Of a DNA stretch of 64,000 nucleotides, positions 56,849-64,000 are shown piece by piece. Source of the DNA: Ignavibacteriales bacterium (lineage in GTDB: Bacteria > Bacteroidota > Ignavibacteria > Ignavibacteriales > Ignavibacteriaceae). The stretch spans positions 868,001 to 932,000 of the forward strand of contig JADJEI010000013.1 in NCBI GenBank assembly GCA_016709155.1, in the 5' to 3' direction. Position 1 is the first letter of the stretch. Every line of letters begins with the position of its first letter. A program made the position numbers and the translations under genes. The notes beneath the pieces are model-generated. The model did not search any database, was not told the origin of the DNA, and saw nothing but the letters and a program-made list of their open reading frames with translations.

Positions 56849-57175
56849 ATGTTGGTAACAACCACACCATCAGTCGAAGGTAAAAGAGTAAAAAAATATT
56901 TAGGACTCGTTAGCGGCGAAGCGATAATGGGTGCAAACATATTTAAGGATTTTTTTGCCGGCATACGTGATATCGTGGGGGGTAGGTCAGTCGCTTATGA
57001 AAAAGAATTAAGAAAAGCCAAAGAACTCGCAATCGAAGAAATGATACAAGCATCTGTAGCACTCGGCGGCAATGCAGTAATTGGCGTTGATCTTGATTAT
57101 GAAACAATAGGCGGGGGCAGCGGAAATATGTTAATGGTCAGCGCATCCGGCACTGCCGTAGAGATAGAAGAATAA
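56849..57175 (+). CDS. YbjQ family protein
   Basis: 108 residues, the usual size of this family (DUF74). The core V-S-G-E-A-I-M-G-A-N-I-F-K-D-F-F-A-G-I-R-D and A-L-G-G-N-A-V-I-G-V-D-L-D-Y are clear. The family forms ring-like pentamers and has been called heavy-metal binding, but function is not settled. Cytoplasmic. One base separates its stop from the era start, so it heads an operon with era. Confidence 0.93.
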   Translation: MLVTTTPSVEGKRVKKYLGLVSGEAIMGANIFKDFFAGIRDIVGGRSVAYEKELRKAKELAIEEMIQASVALGGNAVIGVDLDYETIGGGSGNMLMVSASGTAVEIEE

Positions 57176-57176
57176 G

Positions 57177-58085
57177 ATGAGCGAAATCAAATCGGGTTAC
57201 GCTGCGATTGTTGGGTTACCCAATGTTGGTAAATCTACATTACTTAATGCGATGCTTGGACAGAAAATATCTATCACAAGCAATAAGCCTCAAACCACAC
57301 GCAAAAGAATCTTGGGAATCTTGAATGAGGAGAATTATCAAATAATATTTTTAGACACACCGGGAATATTAAAGCCGGGTTACCTGCTTCAAGAAAAGAT
57401 GATGAAGTTTGTTGAATTATCTTTTCATGATGCTGATGTTCTTATAATTATTATTGATGTGTCAGATGCTGAAAATGGAAAACACACGCTTGAAAATGAA
57501 TTAATAAATCAATACTTGATTAAGAAAAAAAAACCGGCAATTCTAGTTCTTAATAAAGTCGATTTGTCATCTGAGGGAAAAATAAAGCAATTAATAAAAC
57601 AATATGAAGGATTGAATTTATTCGAACAGATAATTCCTGTATCAGCAACTTTAAGTTTTAATATCCAAAAGTTAACTGAGGCAGTGTTAGAATTTATTCC
57701 TGTTCATCCAAAATATTTTCCTGAAGATATTATTGCAGACGAGAACGAAAGATTTTTTGTCTCCGAAATAATTCGTGAAAAAATTCTTGAATTATTTCAG
57801 GAAGAAATTCCATATAGCTGTGAAGTGCGTGTTGTTGATTATAAAGAAAGAGATGAGACAAAAGATTTTATCGAAGCAGAAATTATTGTTGAACGTGATA
57901 CACAAAGAGCAATCATCTTAGGAAAAGGAGGGGCAGCGATTAAAAGACTTGGACTTTCTGCGCGGAAAGAAATCGAACAGTTTGTTCAGAAAGAAGTCTA
58001 TCTGGATTTACGGGTGAAAGTTAAAAAGAAATGGCGCTCTGATGATCAATCCCTTAAACAATTCGGCTATACTTCCGAAGAGTAA
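57177..58085 (+). CDS. era: GTPase Era
   Basis: 302 residues. A GTPase needed for 16S rRNA maturation and 30S assembly. G1 is G-L-P-N-V-G-K-S-T, G3 D-T-P-G, G4 N-K-V-D, followed by a C-terminal KH domain with G-K-G-G-A-A-I-K-R-L-G. It is in tight order after the ybjQ-like gene and before an EamA transporter. Confidence 0.96.
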   Translation: MSEIKSGYAAIVGLPNVGKSTLLNAMLGQKISITSNKPQTTRKRILGILNEENYQIIFLDTPGILKPGYLLQEKMMKFVELSFHDADVLIIIIDVSDAENGKHTLENELINQYLIKKKKPAILVLNKVDLSSEGKIKQLIKQYEGLNLFEQIIPVSATLSFNIQKLTEAVLEFIPVHPKYFPEDIIADENERFFVSEIIREKILELFQEEIPYSCEVRVVDYKERDETKDFIEAEIIVERDTQRAIILGKGGAAIKRLGLSARKEIEQFVQKEVYLDLRVKVKKKWRSDDQSLKQFGYTSEE

Positions 58086-58094
58086 TCTAATTCT

Positions 58095-59003
58095 ATGAAA
58101 AAGTATTACGGTGAAGGTGCACTTCTTTTGAATACACTTATTTGGGGGGGGACATTTGCTATTGTTAAGAACGCCTTTAACGATGTCTCACCCTTACTCT
58201 TTCTTAGCTTACGATTTATAATTGCAACTTTGCTGTTCCTTCCTTTTGTTTATAAGCATTTATTAAAGGTTGATAAAAAAACTATACTCGCTGGAGTTGT
58301 ACTCGGTGTGTTTTACTTTTCTGGATTTGCAACTCAAACTCTTGGTCTGAATATCACGACTGCAACAAAGTCAGGATTTATTACTGGAACTTTTGTGATC
58401 TTTATTCCAATGTTGCAATTAATTATTGAAAGAAGAAAACCTAAATGGTTCAACATCGTTAGCGTGCTTTTAGTCTTGATAGGACTGGTAATGCTAGCAA
58501 GTAAAGGTGATAATGCAATAGATTTTATACAGCAGCTTGGTACTGATTTTAACTTTGGTGATATACTTACTTTACTTTGTGCAATTCTCTTTGCGTTTCA
58601 AGTTGTCTATGTTGATATATTTACAAAACGGTATTATTATCTGCCAATGGTTTTTGTGCAGTTACTCATTACAGGCTTAGGCGGGTTGGTGTTCTCATTT
58701 ATTTTTTCTATTTCGGAATTAGAGGCTTTCAGATTTGATTTGAATTCAAGTGTGATTGCATCTTTAATTTATACTGCAATATTTGCATCAATCATTGCAA
58801 CAATTATTCAGCTTAAATTTCAAAAAATAGTTTCGCCGACGAAAGCAGGGATCATATTCTCAATCGAGCCGATATTTGCTGCCGTATTTGCTTTCTTTTT
58901 ACTCAGTGAAAAAATATCTAATTTTGGCTTAATTGGATGTGCAATAATTTTCATTGGATTAGTTCTGTCGGAATTTTTTGAAAACAAGTTTAAAGATGAA
59001 TAG
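58095..59003 (+). CDS. EamA/DMT family transporter
   Basis: 302 residues with ten predicted membrane helices in two EamA halves: W-G-G-T-F-A-I-V-K-N-A in the first and G-I-I-F-S-I-E-P-I-F-A-A-V-F-A in the second. Family members export amino acids or metabolites; the substrate is not visible. It starts nine bases after era and its end overlaps acyP by eight bases, so it is within the era operon. Confidence 0.9.
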   Translation: MKKYYGEGALLLNTLIWGGTFAIVKNAFNDVSPLLFLSLRFIIATLLFLPFVYKHLLKVDKKTILAGVVLGVFYFSGFATQTLGLNITTATKSGFITGTFVIFIPMLQLIIERRKPKWFNIVSVLLVLIGLVMLASKGDNAIDFIQQLGTDFNFGDILTLLCAILFAFQVVYVDIFTKRYYYLPMVFVQLLITGLGGLVFSFIFSISELEAFRFDLNSSVIASLIYTAIFASIIATIIQLKFQKIVSPTKAGIIFSIEPIFAAVFAFFLLSEKISNFGLIGCAIIFIGLVLSEFFENKFKDE

Positions 59004-59271
59004 CAGAGCAATAATAACTGTATCAGGTGTAGTTCAGGGGGTGGGCTTTAGATATTTTGTTTATCGGACTGCGATTGCACTTAAATTAAAAGGCTTCACA
59101 AAAAATTTATACACCGGACAAGTTCTGACTGTGGTTGAAGGTGAAGATATATTTGTTAAAGAAATGATAAATAAAATAAAGATAGGACCTCCTCACGCTT
59201 CAGTAAAAAACTGCAATGTAAGCTGGGAGGCATTTAAAAATGAATTTGAAAGTTTTGAAATACAATCATGA
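58996..59271 (+). CDS. acyP: Acylphosphatase
   Basis: 91 residues from ATG 58996; an earlier start at 58978 lies deeper in the EamA gene and adds six residues without family support. The active-site signature is V-S-G-V-V-Q-G-V-G-F-R-Y-F-V, with the catalytic Arg, and N23-like N in G-F-T-K-N-L-Y-T-G. It hydrolyses acyl phosphates in the cytoplasm. Overlaps the preceding gene by eight bases and the next by four. Confidence 0.93.
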   Translation: MNSRAIITVSGVVQGVGFRYFVYRTAIALKLKGFTKNLYTGQVLTVVEGEDIFVKEMINKIKIGPPHASVKNCNVSWEAFKNEFESFEIQS

Positions 59272-59753
59272 AAAATAATTATAGAACAGGAATTGGCTTC
59301 GATGTTCATCAATTTGCAGAAGGCAGAAAATTAATTATTGGAGGCGTGACCATTCCTTATGATAAAGGATTACTTGGGCATTCTGATGCTGATGTATTGT
59401 TACATGCTATTGCCGATGCCTTATTAGGTGCAGCTTCACTTGGTGATATTGGTCAGCATTTTCCTGATACAGATTCAACATTCAAAAATGCTGATAGCAA
59501 AAATCTTTTGCATCAAGTTGTTAAACTTATCCATGAGAATAATTATAAAATTGAAAATGTTGATTCAATCCTTACACTGCAAAAACCAAAAGTTGCTCCT
59601 TTCATCCCTGAAATGAAGACAGTAATTTCCTCCATCCTTAATATTGAAGAGAGTAGAGTCTCTATTAAAGCAACAACTACAGAGCATTTAGGTTTTGTTG
59701 GGAGAGAAGAAGGCGCTGCAGCTTTTGCCACAGTTTTGATTTATAAAAAGTAA
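59268..59753 (+). CDS. ispF: 2-C-methyl-D-erythritol 2,4-cyclodiphosphate synthase
   Basis: 161 residues, typical length. A step of the MEP isoprenoid pathway: it cyclises CDP-ME-2-phosphate to MEcPP using zinc. Metal ligands are in G-F-D-V-H-Q-F and H-A-I-A-D-A; the S-D-A-D-V-L-L-H and F-P-D-T-D blocks are intact. No other MEP gene is in the window. ATG overlaps the acyP stop by four bases. Confidence 0.96.
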   Translation: MKNNYRTGIGFDVHQFAEGRKLIIGGVTIPYDKGLLGHSDADVLLHAIADALLGAASLGDIGQHFPDTDSTFKNADSKNLLHQVVKLIHENNYKIENVDSILTLQKPKVAPFIPEMKTVISSILNIEESRVSIKATTTEHLGFVGREEGAAAFATVLIYKK

Positions 59754-59755
59754 AT

Positions 59756-60364
59756 ATGTTCGAAGATATTTTAAGCAGTATTTCAGATTTCAGTCCACTC
59801 TGGATATATTTATCATTATTATTCTTTTCATACATTGAAAACATATTTCCACCCTCTCCAAGCGATTTAGTCGTTGTTGTAGGTGGTTCGTTAGTAGGTG
59901 CGGGAGCGATAAGCTTTGTCCCGACGCTTCTCATTACAAGTTTTGGGAGCATCGCCGGCTTTATGACTTTGTATTTTCTCGGCTCACAACTTGATAGAAA
60001 AGTAATCAGCTCAGGAAAGTTAAAATTCATTTCGCTCGAGGCATTACAAAAAGCAGAGACATGGTTTAATAAATACGGCTACCGGGTAATTTTAATTAAT
60101 AGATTTTTGCCGGGCACACGTTCTGTTATTTCGTTTTTCGCCGGTGTGAGTGAACTAAAAATAAAAAGAACTTTAATACTTGCCGCTGTCAGTGCAATCG
60201 CATGGAATTTTATAATTATTTATTTGGGGATTTTATTCGGTGATAACATTTCGACGGTTGATAAATATCTTTCTATGTACAGCAATATTATCTTAATTAT
60301 TTCGGGAGTACTCGTTATAGTTTTTACAGTTCAATATTTTATTAAAAAGAAAAAGAAGAAATGA
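59756..60364 (+). CDS. DedA family membrane protein
   Basis: 202 residues with about five membrane helices. The DedA/VTT core is visible in E-N-I-F-P-P-S-P-S-D-L and in the Arg-rich F-L-P-G-T-R-S-V-I-S-F-F-A-G. DedA proteins handle lipid flipping or membrane potential. It starts two bases after ispF and is followed directly by lnt, so it belongs to the same envelope-related operon. Confidence 0.92.
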   Translation: MFEDILSSISDFSPLWIYLSLLFFSYIENIFPPSPSDLVVVVGGSLVGAGAISFVPTLLITSFGSIAGFMTLYFLGSQLDRKVISSGKLKFISLEALQKAETWFNKYGYRVILINRFLPGTRSVISFFAGVSELKIKRTLILAAVSAIAWNFIIIYLGILFGDNISTVDKYLSMYSNIILIISGVLVIVFTVQYFIKKKKKK

Positions 60365-62053
60365 ATGAAATTATTTTTGTTTAAAAAATCAGAACTCAAT
60401 CAAGATAAAAAAAAACAGCGAAACAAAAATCGAAAGTTGTTAATATTAAGCGGAGCGATGCTTGGTCTCTCGTTTCCACCCTTTCCGTTTCCATTTCAGT
60501 TTTTGATGTTCTTTGCATTGATCCCTTTCTTTTTTGTTATTGAAAGGAAAAAAACTTTGCTTGAACTTAATAAAGCAATGTTTTTAACTGCATTTATTTT
60601 TTGTGTGATTGGAGTATATTGGGTTGGAAGCTGGCAATCAAAAGCCGATCCTTTTTTAATGGCGGGGGGAGGTGCACTTTTATTTTTCTTACCCACATTG
60701 TATATGATTATCTCCACGCTGTACTATCTTACCCGAAAATTATTCAAAGAAAAAGCTGCTTTGTTTTTGTTTCCTCTGCTTTGGGTTACTCTCGAACATC
60801 TTATGGCAATTACTGAATTTAGTTTTCCCTGGTTGACTCTTGGGCAGGGGCTTTCTTATTTCACTTTGTTTATTCAGATTGCTGATATTGTGGGAGCATT
60901 AGGTCTGTCACTGATAGTGTTATATCTGAATATCTTCATCTATAAAAGTATTTTATTATTTAAGGAAGATAGAAAAAGGTCTGCCTATTGGGTTTCGATG
61001 GCGGGGGTACTTTTTGGTGCAGTTATTATTTATGGCACTTTAAGAGTAAATACCATAAAACTTGATGGCAAGACAATTCGCGTAGGTGTCATTCAACCAA
61101 ATATTGACCCATGGGAAAAATGGAAAGTCACTGGATTAAAGCCCATCCTTTCAAACTATTTTGAATTGTCGCAGCGTGCAGTGAATGAAAAAATTGATTT
61201 GCTTATTTGGCCCGAAACGGCTTTACCTGTTTATCTTTTGAATGGAGGATATAGTAATCACGTTGATTCGATTTATTCTTTTATTAAAAAAAATAATGTT
61301 TACTTGTTAACAGGGATGCCGCATGTTGAATTTTATTTTGATAAAGATAATCACCCCAATGATGCAAAGCAGGGTGCTGAAAGCGATTTTTGGTATCGAA
61401 CCTACAATTCTGTTTTAATGTTTTCGCCTTACAATAAAAGCATATCCCGATATGGGAAAATGAAGTTAGTCCCTCTTGGTGAGCACACACCGTATGTTGA
61501 TAAAATTCCGTTCCTCGGTGATATGCTGAAATGGAGCGTGGGTTTATCAGGCTGGAACTTTGGACAAGATACCAGTGTGTTTAAAATGCTGTCAGTAAAT
61601 AATGGTTCGCCAGCCCAATCGCCGAGGCTTAATGATACAATTAGTCTTTCAGGCATAGTATGTTTCGAATCCGTGTTCCCGGATTTCGTTGCGGGTTTTG
61701 TTAATCGCGGTGCACAATTCATCACTGTTGTTACAAATGATAGCTGGTACGGCAAATCAAGCGGACCATATCAGCATAAAGAAATTGGCGTACTTCGCGC
61801 TGTTGAAAACAGAAGGTCTGTTGTGCGATGTGCAAACGGAGGAGTCAGTTGCATAATTAATCCAATTGGAATAACAGAGAAAGAAACTGAATTATTCAAA
61901 CGGACATATTTAACCGGTGATGTAAAATTAAATTCCGACAAAACTTTTTATACGAAATATCCGTTAATAGTTCCGGTTATCTCTATGGCATTTTCAATGT
62001 GGATTATAGGTATTAATATTTTAATATGGATGAAGAAAAAATTTAAATTATAA
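60365..62053 (+). CDS. lnt: Apolipoprotein N-acyltransferase
   Basis: 562 residues. It adds the third acyl chain to lipoproteins at the outer face of the inner membrane. About seven N-terminal helices, including G-L-S-F-P-P-F-P-F-P, lead to a nitrilase-type domain. The catalytic triad is Glu in W-P-E-T-A-L-P, Lys in G-K-M-K-L-V-P-L-G-E-H and Cys in I-V-C-F-E-S. It acts on the cassette and TPR lipoproteins found here. ATG 60365 overlaps the dedA stop region. Confidence 0.95.
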   Translation: MKLFLFKKSELNQDKKKQRNKNRKLLILSGAMLGLSFPPFPFPFQFLMFFALIPFFFVIERKKTLLELNKAMFLTAFIFCVIGVYWVGSWQSKADPFLMAGGGALLFFLPTLYMIISTLYYLTRKLFKEKAALFLFPLLWVTLEHLMAITEFSFPWLTLGQGLSYFTLFIQIADIVGALGLSLIVLYLNIFIYKSILLFKEDRKRSAYWVSMAGVLFGAVIIYGTLRVNTIKLDGKTIRVGVIQPNIDPWEKWKVTGLKPILSNYFELSQRAVNEKIDLLIWPETALPVYLLNGGYSNHVDSIYSFIKKNNVYLLTGMPHVEFYFDKDNHPNDAKQGAESDFWYRTYNSVLMFSPYNKSISRYGKMKLVPLGEHTPYVDKIPFLGDMLKWSVGLSGWNFGQDTSVFKMLSVNNGSPAQSPRLNDTISLSGIVCFESVFPDFVAGFVNRGAQFITVVTNDSWYGKSSGPYQHKEIGVLRAVENRRSVVRCANGGVSCIINPIGITEKETELFKRTYLTGDVKLNSDKTFYTKYPLIVPVISMAFSMWIIGINILIWMKKKFKL

Positions 62054-62060
62054 TTTAATC

Positions 62061-62127
62061 CGTCATTCCCGCGGAATCGGGAATCCAGTCAGTGCAAAAA
62101 CTGATTTCTGCCTTTGCAGGGATGACG
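62061..62127. repeat. Dispersed palindromic repeat (GTCATTCCC type)
   Basis: CGTCATTCCCGCGGAATCGGG at the left and a matching GCAGGGATGACG at the right enclose an inner GTGCAAAAACTGATTTC. Same family as 1420-1490, between lnt and ltaE; possibly also a terminator. Confidence 0.6.
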
Positions 62128-62140
62128 AACAGAGAAAGAA

Positions 62141-63163
62141 ATGATTGACTTACGAAGCGACACAGTAACACGCCCATCCGAAGCAATGCGTAAAGCAATG
62201 TACAATGCTGAAGTTGGTGATGATGTTTTTAAAGAAGATCCCACAGTAAATAAGCTTGAGGAATATGCCGCAGAACTTTTAGGTAAAGAAGCCGCATTAT
62301 TTGTTTCAAGCGGTGTGATGGGAAATCAGCTTTGTTTAAATGTATTGACCAAGCCGGGTGATGAAGTTATCTGTGAAAAAGATTGTCACATTTTTAATTA
62401 TGAGTCCGGATCACCGGCAAAGCTTAGCGGTATTCAGTTGCATCCGGTTGAAGGTAAAGGAGGAGCTATCACAGCAGAGCAGGTTGAACCTTTGATTCGT
62501 CCGGAAAGCGCATATTATATGCCGCGCACACGTGTAATTGAAATTGAGAACACGCACAATCGCGCTGGTGGAACTATAATTCCTATCGAAGCAATTAAGA
62601 ATTTAAGGCTGCTTGCAAATAAGTATAATTTATTTTTTCATCTTGATGGTGCAAGAATTTGGAACGCATCTGTAGCAACTGGAATTTCAGTAAAACAATA
62701 TGCTTCACATTTTGATTCTGTTTCGTGCTGTCTTTCGAAAGGATTAGGTGCACCGATTGGTTCTATCATTGCCGGGACAAAAGATTTTATTCGTGAAGCG
62801 TATCGAGTCAGAAAATCGTGGGGCGGGGGAATGCGTCAAGTTGGAATTCTTGCGGCTGCGGGTTTGTATGCTTTGCAAAATAATATTGAAAGATTAAAAG
62901 AAGATCACGAGAAAGCAAAATTATTTGCGAGTGCTATTTCTCAAAATTCTAGTCTCGAAATAGACTTATCTGCAGTTCAGACAAACATCGTTATCTTCAA
63001 GCCAAAAAAAATATCTGTTGAGTTGGCAGTTGAAAAATGTAAGCATAAGGGACTATTACTTTCGGTTGGGAAAATAGACTCATTGAGGGCAATTACTCAT
63101 CTGGATGTTTCAAAAACAGATATTAATAAAGCGATTGAAATCTTAAAAAGAGTTTTCATTTAA
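62141..63163 (+). CDS. ltaE: Low-specificity threonine aldolase
   Basis: 340 residues. A PLP enzyme splitting threonine to glycine and acetaldehyde. It begins with the family start D-L-R-S-D-T-V-T-R-P-S-E-A-M; the PLP Asp is in H-L-D-G-A-R-I-W, and the PLP Lys in C-L-S-K-G-L-G-A-P near residue 205. H-F-D-S-V-S and R-x-W-G-G-G-M-R are conserved. ATG 62141 follows an AGAGAAAGAA tract. Confidence 0.95.
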   Translation: MIDLRSDTVTRPSEAMRKAMYNAEVGDDVFKEDPTVNKLEEYAAELLGKEAALFVSSGVMGNQLCLNVLTKPGDEVICEKDCHIFNYESGSPAKLSGIQLHPVEGKGGAITAEQVEPLIRPESAYYMPRTRVIEIENTHNRAGGTIIPIEAIKNLRLLANKYNLFFHLDGARIWNASVATGISVKQYASHFDSVSCCLSKGLGAPIGSIIAGTKDFIREAYRVRKSWGGGMRQVGILAAAGLYALQNNIERLKEDHEKAKLFASAISQNSSLEIDLSAVQTNIVIFKPKKISVELAVEKCKHKGLLLSVGKIDSLRAITHLDVSKTDINKAIEILKRVFI

Positions 63164-63229
63164 TTTATTTCTCAGCTTATATTACAAAAAAGTTTTCCGG
63201 AAAATAATTTCTAACTCCATACTTTTTTA

Positions 63230-63685
63230 ATGATAGAAAAAATATTTTATCACAAAATAATTACACGAGTACGATTTCACGAAGTTGATATGCTCGGTGT
63301 CTGCAACAATGCCGTTTACATTAACTATTTTGAAACTGCAAGGTTGGAATATATCAAAGCAGCCGGATTGATGCCCGAAAGAGGAATATTTTCTGATGGA
63401 AAAATATTTTTTATGGTTCGCAACGAAATAAATTATCGCGATCATGCTCGATACGACGATGAACTCGGAATTTATTCAAGGATATCCTTCATAAAAAATT
63501 CGTCTTTCGGGTTTGATCATATTATTAAAAACGAAAAAAATGATAAAATAATTGTTGATGGATCGGGTGTTGTTGTCAGAGTTGATCCTAACTCGAGAAA
63601 ATCTATTCGCGTTGATGACGAGTTTATTCAAAAAATTAAAACATTCCAGGGTGAAGTGACAATTTTAAAAGGAGGCGGTAATTAA
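63230..63685 (+). CDS. YbgC-type acyl-CoA thioesterase
   Basis: 151 residues, one hot-dog domain. The 4HBT signature is F-H-E-V-D-M-L-G-V-C-N-N-A-V-Y-I-N-Y-F-E, with Asp as catalytic base. It hydrolyses short acyl-CoA or acyl-ACP thioesters; the exact substrate is not known. It stops one base before the next gene's ATG. Confidence 0.9.
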   Translation: MIEKIFYHKIITRVRFHEVDMLGVCNNAVYINYFETARLEYIKAAGLMPERGIFSDGKIFFMVRNEINYRDHARYDDELGIYSRISFIKNSSFGFDHIIKNEKNDKIIVDGSGVVVRVDPNSRKSIRVDDEFIQKIKTFQGEVTILKGGGN

Positions 63686-63686
63686 T

Positions 63687-64000
63687 ATGCGAAAAATTGT
63701 ATTTGATATTGAAACCTGTTCACTCCCTTTTCAATCCTTAACTGAAAGTCAAAGAGAATATCTGCTTCACTTTGCCGAAAAGGAAAAGGATGAGGTGATT
63801 AAAGCAGAAATGATTAACGAGGCAGTACGATTTACTTCCTTATATCCATTTACAGCTAAAGTTATTTCTATAGGGATTTATGATATTGAGAAAGATAAAT
63901 CTTTCGTTTACTATGAGTCTAAGGTTGAAGAAGAATGGTTCTCCGAAGATGATCAAATCCACTTTAAGGGTGTTTCCGAAGAGAACATGATCAAATCATT
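63687..64000 (+). CDS. PolB-like 3'-5' exonuclease, 3' end missing
   Basis: 104 codons to the window end. It begins M-R-K-I-V-F-D-I-E-T-C-S, with the D-x-E exonuclease motif I of RNase H-like 3'-5' exonucleases, and continues I-S-I-G-I-Y-D-I, close to the predicted exonuclease related to DNA polymerase B (PF10108-like). The remaining motifs lie outside. AAAGGAGGCGG is upstream of ATG 63687, inside the preceding gene. Confidence 0.75.
   Translation, partial: MRKIVFDIETCSLPFQSLTESQREYLLHFAEKEKDEVIKAEMINEAVRFTSLYPFTAKVISIGIYDIEKDKSFVYYESKVEEEWFSEDDQIHFKGVSEENMIKS

Overview
The window looks like chromosome from an AT-rich, Gram-negative bacterium of the Bacteroidota/Chlorobi group, most probably an Ignavibacteria-type lineage. 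The basis is five C-terminal type IX secretion (T9SS) sorting domains with the N-Y-P-N-P-F-N-P-S/T signature, several -7 boxes of the Bacteroidetes type (TATATTTG), many lipoproteins together with Lnt, and the gene repertoire. This is inference; no rRNA or tRNA is present to fix the taxonomy.

Layout. 1-543: the 5' part of a secreted Sel1-repeat protein on the minus strand, then about 1.4 kb without a convincing gene. 1977-8040: two surface proteins, a frameshifted di-haem peroxidase and a 1390-residue Ycf48-like/PKD/VCBS protein, both with T9SS tails. 8098-8992: a small graveyard with a type I restriction HsdR fragment and a broken MNT nucleotidyltransferase. 8999-36873: mostly housekeeping genes: CTP synthase, FtcD, a hybrid histidine kinase, an OPT transporter, PepD, an MFS transporter, paired outer-membrane-like proteins, an M29-type aminopeptidase, SecA, P-II, a TPR lipoprotein, a monofunctional transglycosylase, a TrmH-family methylase, RlmN and an acyl-CoA dehydrogenase. 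36876-39037: a YidD-like gene with two related TPR/membrane proteins. 39162-44751: LemA, a TPM protein, two ferredoxins, an MBL hydrolase, a Rieske protein, QueG and TrxB. 44978-53779: an accessory surface-protein locus with a T9SS serine protease and three tandem copies of a two-gene unit, a beta-propeller lipoprotein followed by a secreted partner. 53985-54290: an extremely AT-rich spacer. 54319-64000: an unknown protein, an ECF sigma/anti-sigma pair with a divergent membrane protein, then Era, EamA, acylphosphatase, IspF, DedA, Lnt, threonine aldolase, a thioesterase and a PolB-like exonuclease cut by the window end.

The most unusual locus is the three-copy tandem unit at 46780-53790. Each copy starts with the same terminator hairpin, TTGACA element, leader and lipoprotein N-terminus, nearly identical at DNA level, while the propeller bodies have diverged. 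The partner genes of copies 2 and 3 share a near-identical 3' T9SS domain. The partners of copies 1 and 3 carry in-frame stops. This looks like a duplicating or recombining surface-protein cassette array.

A second window-wide pattern is a set of one-base indels, mostly in A, T or C runs, that split otherwise well-conserved genes (CcpA/MauG-like, pyrG start, TPR, ftcD, TIGR02757, OPT, ferredoxin and others). Several pairs compensate each other inside one gene. I read most of them as assembly or sequencing errors, so those genes are annotated as single units with the break noted.
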